From positions 186,001 through 250,000 of the forward strand of contig BSBN01001687.1 of assembly GCA_027924645.1 (NCBI GenBank): DNA of 64,000 bases, in the 5' to 3' direction. Position 1 is the first letter of the stretch. The number at the start of each line of letters is the position of its first letter. Below are positions 57,681-64,000 of the stretch, one piece after another. The translations under genes and the position numbers were made by a program. Under the pieces are notes generated by a model. The model saw only the letters and a program-made list of their open reading frames with translations. It did not search any database and had not been told where the DNA came from. The DNA is from Cunninghamia lanceolata (taxonomy: Eukaryota > Streptophyta > Pinopsida > Cupressales > Cupressaceae).

Positions 57681-57902
57681 CAATGAAATTTCATAAATTA
57701 TCTTGTTTCCATTTCATCATCCCAATTTATATCCCCATCCCTCTTTGCATGTCCTAGTTTTCTTGTTTCCATGTTCTTTGTCGACAAGGGAGAGGAGAGG
57801 GAGGAAGAGGGAGAGAGGATGGAGATGGAGGGGAGAGATAGGGTGATAAGGAGAGAGAGAGTCCTAGTTTTCTTATTTTGGAGAGAGAGAGAGAGGGTTG
57901 GT
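57681..57902. repeat. Purine-rich GA/GGA tract and link
   Basis: GGGAGAGGAGAGGGAGGAAG and similar at 57785-57890, the strand-inverted counterpart of the preceding CT tract, so a hairpin or H-DNA is possible. Confidence 0.7.
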
Positions 57903-58034
57903 CGGGTTTATGAGTTTAGGGTTGCTTAAGTTTAGGGTTTAGGGGAATTATTTAGGGTTTAGGGGTTTAGGGTTGCTCGGGTTTAGGGTTTAGGGGTTAG
58001 GTTTTAGGGGCATTATAATTTAGGGTTTTGGGGT

Positions 58035-58080
<46 letters not shown>

Positions 58081-58198
58081 TTAGGGGCATTATTTAGGGT
58101 TGCTCAGACCTTTAGGGGCATTATTTAGGGTTTATGAGTTTTTAGGGTTGCTCAAGTTTAGGGTTTAGGGGTTAGGGTTAAAGGGGAATTACTTTATA
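57903..58198 (+). repeat. Telomere-like TTTAGGG cluster 1
   Basis: Many TTTAGGG heptamers interleaved with TTGCTC.AGTTTAGGG and GGGGCATTAT, broken by a (GA)n run at about 58029-58078. TTTAGGG is the usual plant telomere repeat. Here it is degenerate and organised in units of about 25-55 bp. Confidence 0.85.
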
Positions 58199-59370
58199 AT
58201 TTCCCTCCAATCCTCCTAATCCTAACCCATTAGTCCACCCATCTCCTAATCCATCAATCCGTATCATCCATCCACCATATAACTCACCATCTAATCCACC
58301 ATCAAACTTTCTAAGCTTTAATCCATCGACCCATGAACCCTTGAAAAGTTTTCTCCAAAGACTCTTTACAAAATCCAAAAATAAAAGCAAAGATATGGAG
58401 CCATCCAAATCCACTGATATAATTTCATCCCCCTCTAACACTCCCAATCCCAATCCATCCCCTCCTATATCCATTCACTCGATCCTAATCCTAACCCCAT
58501 AACATCTTCCATCATTGTCCATCAACTATATGCATATCCTAGTCCATCAACCCATGAAGCCATGAAGGATGTCACCCAAGGACTATTGGCAAGGAATCTT
58601 AGAAAAACATCATATACTCAAATTCCTATCCTTGAGTAGGTAACAAAGAAACTCCTAATAACATGTCTACCACTCCAACACCATAATCCACTCCTATGTC
58701 TATCTATTTCATTGAAGAGTCTCCTACCATAAGTCCAAGTCAAATCCCATCATGTAGCCATGTTGTCAAACATCCAAAGATTATTGATCCCATCAAAGAA
58801 CCCATCACATCCATCTAAGAAACCCAATAGCCATGTTAAGAGCCTAGTCCAAAGCATGTGGAAACACCAACCACCCATCCTAATCAAAATCCAAACATCA
58901 CATCTAATCCCATGTCTCAGATCCCTTACCATCTCATGGTCAACCCATCTACATCGATCCCATCATTGATCCTCCAATATCTCCTAGTGAACCCCCATCA
59001 CCACCTCTTACTCCCCAATCTAATGAATATCAATGCATCCCCACTTACCCTATCCGTATCTAATATCACGCTATCCATGCTTATCCTCCTTGTGATCAAG
59101 ATATTATCTATGATCAAGATCTTATCCATGAGCAAGAAACACACATCACTCCTATCCATCATCCCATTAGCCCTATCCATCATCCCACTAGTCCTATTCA
59201 TCAATATCCCATGATGAGACACATTGGTTCGGGCAAGAAAACATAGATAATCAAACAAATTACTTGGATCCTATCAGATAGTTCATCCGTTAGAGTATAA
59301 TGATAATCAAGATCCAAGAATTCTGTACATCCATTTCCCATTGATCCTCCATCATCCCCTAGATCGAACT
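58199..59370 (+). other. Decayed Pro/Ser/His/Ile-rich coding-like stretch
   Basis: Plus-strand readings such as ETPTTHPNQNPNITSNPMSQ (58858-), and a 25-bp-like repeat CCTATCCATCATCCCA near 59150-59200. CTATGATCAAGAT phrases recall the complement of 49170-49200 in the second LTR element, so this may be an oppositely oriented remnant of a related low-complexity gag region. No domain. Confidence 0.3.
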
Positions 59371-59592
59371 ATATGTTTAGGGGTTTAGCTTGGTTGCTCG
59401 AGTTCAGGGTTTAGGGGTCAGGGGCATTATTTGAGGTTTATGAGTTTAGGTTTGCTCAAGTTTAGGGTTTAGCGTCTAGGGGTTAGGATTTAGGGGAATT
59501 ATTTAGGGTTTAGGAGTTTAGGGATGCTCGAGTTTAGGGGTTTAGGGGTTTAGGGTTGCTCATGTTTAGGGTTTAGGGGTTTAGGGTTGCTC
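59371..59592 (+). repeat. Telomere-like TTTAGGG cluster 2
   Basis: Same degenerate units as cluster 1, including GGGTTGCTCATGTTTAGGG. Confidence 0.85.
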
Positions 59593-60505
59593 TCTCTATC
59601 GATCCCCTCTCTCTAATTGTACCTTTCTATCTCTCCCTCCCTCACTATCTCACTCCCCCTTTCTATCACTCTCTCAATCCCTCTACCTCAAATCTATCTC
59701 CGTACGTCTTTGTCCACATCTCTTGATCTCTTTCCCTATCTTTATCTCTCCACATAGATCCCTATCTCTTAATCTATCCCTCTTTGCCTCTCTCTCTCCC
59801 TCCCTCTCTATGTCTCTCCTCCTCTCTATCTCTCTCCCCATCCCTCTACCTCTTGAAATGTCTCTCCAGGTATGTCTCTGGACATTTCTCCATCTCTTTC
59901 CCTATCTCTATCTCTCCCCATAACCCTATCTCTTAATATATCCCTCTCTACCTCTCTCTGTATTTCCCTATCCATTTCTCCCTCACTCTCTATCTCCCCT
60001 CTCTATATATCTATCTCTATCTTCCTCTTTATCTATCTTTCTCCTTCTATCTAGACCCCTTTGTCTATCTCAATTCCCCTCTCTCCCTCTCCCCATCTCT
60101 ATCTCCACCTATCCCTCTATCTCTCTATTTGCCCCTCTTTCTATATTTTTTCGTTTCTCTAACTCTAACTCTATCTCTCCATATCTTTCCATGTCCCCCC
60201 TCTCTCCGTGTCCATGTCCATGTCCCTCTCTATGTCTCCACGTCTCCCTCTCTATCTATCTCTATTTATCCCTCTCCCCCTCCCCCTTTCTATGTCGCCC
60301 TCCCTCTCTATATACATCCCTTTCTATGTATCTATTTTCTTCCTTTATCTCTTTATTTATATATCCCCCCTCTATCTAAATATATGTACCTCTCTATCTC
60401 TATATCTCTCTCCCTCACATTCCAAGGGGTTAACAGAGAGAGGGAGAGAGATATAGAGAAAGAGAGGCAGATAGAGTTGTAGAGAGGGAGGATAGAGAAA
60501 TCTTA
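59593..60505. repeat. Long polypyrimidine tract with a short purine tail
   Basis: About 830 bp of CTCTAT/CCCTCT-rich sequence, then GA-rich 60424-60500 (AGAGAGAGGGAGAGAG), which can pair with it. The low-complexity ORFs here are not genes. Confidence 0.9.
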
Positions 60506-63007
60506 ATCTTTTTATGCTTCCCTATCTATCTCTATCTCTATAACATTGAGAAGGTTATGATTTTAGGGTGCCTGAAGCTTATTATTTTTATGCTTCCCAG
60601 AATGCGCTTGCGTTGTGGGAAGCCAAAAAAAAGGGCAAAAAACATGTGGGATCCGTGATTCAGACCCCACATGCCTGTTATTCTTGCTTTTCATGCAGTA
60701 TATCGGACAAAAAAAAGCTTTTGCATGTTCTTTGACATATTAGCAATCATTTTTGGATCAATCCACCACCTTTTTTGTTTTTTCAACGTAGAATAACTGA
60801 TTTTGCATTTTTTTGGAGAAAATTTGATTATTTAAACATAAACTTTCATGTTTCATGTGTGATATTGTTTTAAAGCTAGTTACCATTGATACATAGATTG
60901 AATTTGATGATATATGTTTGTTTTTGCCATAAATTTCACTAATCATATTCTAGAGTTATATAGAATTCATAATCAAACTTGCGAAAAAGAAGAATTTGAG
61001 GATTTTGAAGCCAAAATTTGGAGAATTGGTCAACTCCAATATTGAAGTCTAAGGTATGTTCTTTATATCCATTTTAATTCACTTATATATGTTCTTATGT
61101 TCTTTATGTCTTTAGCTCATGATAGTCCATTTAAGGTGCTTGACAATTCTAATCTATATATAAGATCAGTCTTTTTCATCATGTTGTCATCTCTTACCTT
61201 GTGAATAGGGTAGTGAGAGCCTATTGCATATTTTGTTCATAACTGACCCTAATAATCCTTATGCATAATGTCACATAACACATGGGTATCATTGTCATAA
61301 TAGTTAAGAGAGGTTTTAGGATTGATTATTCTTTTGTTGATAAGACTGCCCTTTAACTATCCAAACATTTAGTGCTTATAACAGTCCTAAGTGTTCTCAA
61401 TAAATTCTATCCTTGTTTAGAGATCTCACATCAAGTTTTCCAAATTTGACACGCATATTGCTCTTCATCTTTCTCTCCTAAGAGTAATCTCTTTATTTTC
61501 CATTTTGTTCCTCATAAGAGTAACCACCACCAATCTCCACCATCTTCATTGAATGTCATTAACTCTCCCTAATTTTGGTACAAGAAGTAGTTTGATAAGT
61601 AAATACTAATTCACTACCCAAACATTTAGTGCCTATAATAGTCCTAAGTTTGTCCCAAACAACATTTCATCCTACACAACTCCGTTTATGACAATCCCTC
61701 CAATGATTATGACAATTGTAGCTCATAATTGACAACAAATCTCCTTCACCAACTTGGAATCCAAGGTTATAATGAGAGTCCAACATAATTAAGATGATCT
61801 CAACTAGATATATATGGTTATGCACTTAATATTCCTCTTGACATAACAACACCACATCATCTTATATCAATAATCAATGACATCTACATGCACGGGACAA
61901 CACACCAATCCACTAAGTGTTTGCTCCAACACTCCATCCATGTCCAAAATATGGGCCCTCGAATGACTCCAAAAAATGTGATACCAACCCCTTATGTGGC
62001 AAGCAATGTGAACAAACAAAGATTTCTGAATCATACCTCGTGCCATTGTTCCTTCATTACACAACTAATGCAACACCTACATGTTCCTCCTACATCCACA
62101 TCAACAACCAACACTTCCACTACCACCTCTTTATCTTCATGACCCGTTCTTATTTGGTTGCTTCTACTTTACTAGCAACCATGTACTCTTGAAACATAAA
62201 ATACCAAACTCCTCATTGTCGATCTTGCAACCTATCTTTCTCCACATGAGAACTCTCATTATGCTACCTTTGTTGCATGTGCACGTGTGCAACACCATCA
62301 CTCCTCTTCATGATCCCTTGGCCACCTTGCAACATTGCCTCTTATGCTAGGTCCTCAAAATATTATAGTTTAGGACTTGACTTGTCATCATGAAACATAA
62401 CTCTACCCTAAATTTCTACACCTTGTTATTCCTAGAAAACCCCTCCTTTACACCAAGTGACAAGATATCAAATTATCTTCATACCTTGTTTGATGTTCCT
62501 ATTGACTGTCATGATAGTCCTTGTTGTGTTGATAGTCCATTTAAGGTGCTTGACAATTCTAATTTGTATATATAATTAGTCCAATCATGGCCTCCACATA
62601 ACAACACCAAATCATGTTACTAAGAAGATTTTCCTTCAAGTCTTCCATATGAAAAATCGGTTACCATATGACTGTTATGCCCAACAGTACAGTCATTAGT
62701 GACTGTCCATATTATGCTAGGGTCATATTTTAGGTTGCTAGGCAAGTTTTGAAGGACTGTCTTGATGTTATTAAAGTTACAAAGTGTGGTCATCATTGCA
62801 AATGTGGTTATAAGCCTTTGAAATTGTCATTTATCAATGTTGATAATTGAATTAGTATGCAAAATACCATGTAGACTACCCTAGAAGACTGTCACAAATA
62901 AATCAACAATAGGACTATCATAAGTTTAGAGGTATCAATGGCATCATTTCCATCTTGAAACCTTCATTAATGTTGTCCTAGATCCCACATTATGATGAAT
63001 AAATCCT
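60506..63007. other. AT-rich spacer with a 42-bp direct repeat
   Basis: GATAGTCCATTTAAGGTGCT and TGACAATTCTAAT occur together at 61121 and again at 62531 (period 1410), with two mismatches over about 42 bp. Near 60605 AATGCGCTTGCGTT is a half-copy of the CpG-rich palindrome. Short plus-strand ORFs at 61888-62575 show no domain. Confidence 0.45.
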
Positions 63008-64000
63008 TTGGTGATGCATTACTGGGATAATGATTTGGTGATGTATCAGTTTATGTCTACATTTCGTGACAGTATAGTGTACGAGTATGCAAGGTATACC
63101 GATAGAGCTCGATGGTTGGACTTGCAATTCAAGTTATGCAAGGACACATTTCCACTTGGTACCATCATTTCAGTTGTTGACTTTGCAGAGAACTAAACAC
63201 TATAGCCATACAATGAGGTGCAATCACAATATTACAACTCTACGCAGGTTGCTATATTTGTGCAAATATCATTCATTCATGCAAAAGATAGTACAAAGGA
63301 TGAAAGGAAGATCTTAAGGGAATATCATTTTTATATTAGTGATGATCGCACACATTCTACAGAGTTCATGCAAGGTTGTTTTCAGATGTTCCACCGTGAT
63401 TTGGCCAGCAGAAACATATCATTTCGTCAGCATATCATATGGTTAGATAATTGTGCATCACAATTCAAGAACACGTGGATGCTCCTTTGGTTGAGCATGA
63501 TGCAAAAGGTGAATGGTGTTTAACATATGTGGAATTTTTGTGAGGCTAGGCATGGAAAGTGGGAGCATGATGATGCATGAGCATGTATCAAAAGAGCATT
63601 GGCACGAGAAGAGTTGAAGTACAAAGATAATGCAAAGTTGACAGATGCGAGATCTATTGTTGAATGGTGTAACACTACAATGGGTCTAGGTAATGACCTG
63701 GTAAGTATACAATTTGTAGATATTTTTGGTTGGTTGATGATACTAACATTACAAAATATGAGGACTGTTGTACATTGACAGGATCAAGTGAACTACACTC
63801 TTTTAGAAGCTCTAATGCAGGTTCCTGGACTATTCATACGCAGCATATGCCATGCTTTTGTTCTTCATGTACAAATGAAGCTTGGTATGATTGTGAGTCA
63901 AAGGAGTGGGTTGATGATTGGTGTACAAGAGGCCTATACTCGATTGACCATTATCGACTACCGACAACACTACAAATGACAGAGATTGAATCATCGGTTG
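63008..64000 (+). pseudogene. Transposase-like gene (DDE-type suspected), decayed, with probable intron; runs off the window
   Basis: In one frame: TDRARWLDLQFKLCKDTF, TIISVVDFAEN-stop-TL-stop-PYNEVQ, REYHFYISDDRTHSTEF, QHIIWLDNCASQFKNTW, MWNFCEARHGKWEHDDA-stop-A and ACIKRALAREELKYKDN. After a putative intron: HTQHMPCFCSSCTNEAWYDC and ESKEWVDDW. The patterns V-x-D-F-A-E-N, W-x-D-N-C-A-x-Q-F-K-N, H-G-K and C-F-C-x2-C belong to a transposase-like protein group found in several eukaryotes; I cannot name the superfamily with certainty. Acidic residues at 63179 and 63446 are candidate catalytic ones. Four in-frame stops, and Gly residues usual around H-G-K are lost. Confidence 0.6.
63690..63781 (+). 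other. Probable intron in the transposase-like gene (92 nt)
   Basis: Donor AG|GTAATG at 63690, branch-point-like TACTAAC at 63741-63747, acceptor TTGACAG ending 63781. Removing it in phase 1 joins TTMGL to SSELHSF and puts the Cys-rich MPCFCSSC segment in frame. The alternative donor CTG|GTAAGT at 63701 would not. Confidence 0.55.

Noticed and set aside
57258..57757. Two overlapping ~140-codon plus-strand ORFs
   Set aside because: Composed almost only of Leu, Ser, Pro and Thr, produced by the CT-rich tract in two frames; composition artefact.
59723..60482. Several ORFs of 60-117 codons in the CT-rich region
   Set aside because: Same low-complexity artefact; present in all three frames.

Overview
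The window looks like nuclear DNA of a seed plant, most likely a conifer. It is AT-rich and gene-poor, contains no intact long ORF, and is packed with decayed retroelements, simple repeats and a pentatricopeptide-repeat (PPR) array of the PLS type that is abundant in conifers. The species is inferred from protein style only. Nothing bacterial, viral or organellar was seen. Almost every coding-like stretch carries stop codons or frameshifts, so the window reads as a layered graveyard of mobile elements with no clearly functional protein gene.

Layout. 1-5678: left-truncated Ty3/gypsy element on the minus strand (protease, gag, primer site, one long LTR whose U3 carries an array of G-box-like palindromes upstream of a TATA box). 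It abuts 5679-9010, a plus-strand PPR pseudogene made of eleven ~303-bp PLS units, most sharing one in-frame TGA. 9340-10860: unidentified multi-exon remnant (minus). 11530-12110: CpG-rich palindromes, then regularly spaced AT palindromes resembling an LTR. 13465-30578: a complete 17.1-kb Ty3/gypsy element of Tat type on the minus strand, with two ~870-bp LTRs, a 5-bp target duplication (GTGGC), gag-protease-(G-patch)-RT-RNase H-second RNase H-integrase, and on the opposite strand between integrase and 3' LTR a decayed plant-mobile-domain ORF. 30579-35300: AT-rich, no gene recognised. 35301-42488: four head-to-tail copies of a 1797-bp unit, nearly identical. 44166-45240: a 60-bp minisatellite and an older ~170-bp repeat. 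46366-53020: a second, related LTR element lacking recognisable pol, into which an ORF1-only LINE fragment (50825-51716) has inserted. 53511-54110 and ~55403-56235: two more short LINE-like inserts of the same 3'-tail family. 57033-57335: CpG-rich palindromes joined to a minus-strand PPR fragment. 57340-60500: polypyrimidine/polypurine tracts and telomere-like TTTAGGG repeats around a decayed Pro/His-rich stretch. 63008-64000: a decayed transposase-like gene with a probable short intron, running off the window.

How parts relate. The gypsy elements would copy themselves through Gag, protease, RT/RNase H and integrase, primed at the PBS next to the 5' LTR and finished at the polypurine tract next to the 3' LTR. 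The Tat element looks inactive (integrase catalytic Asp changed to Asn, many stops). Its most notable trait is that the leader of gag and the leader of the antisense plant-mobile-domain ORF both carry clustered TCGCTT motifs, in the same orientation relative to each ORF. The short LINE inserts appear to be ORF1 joined directly to a LINE tail, like mammalian half-LINEs.
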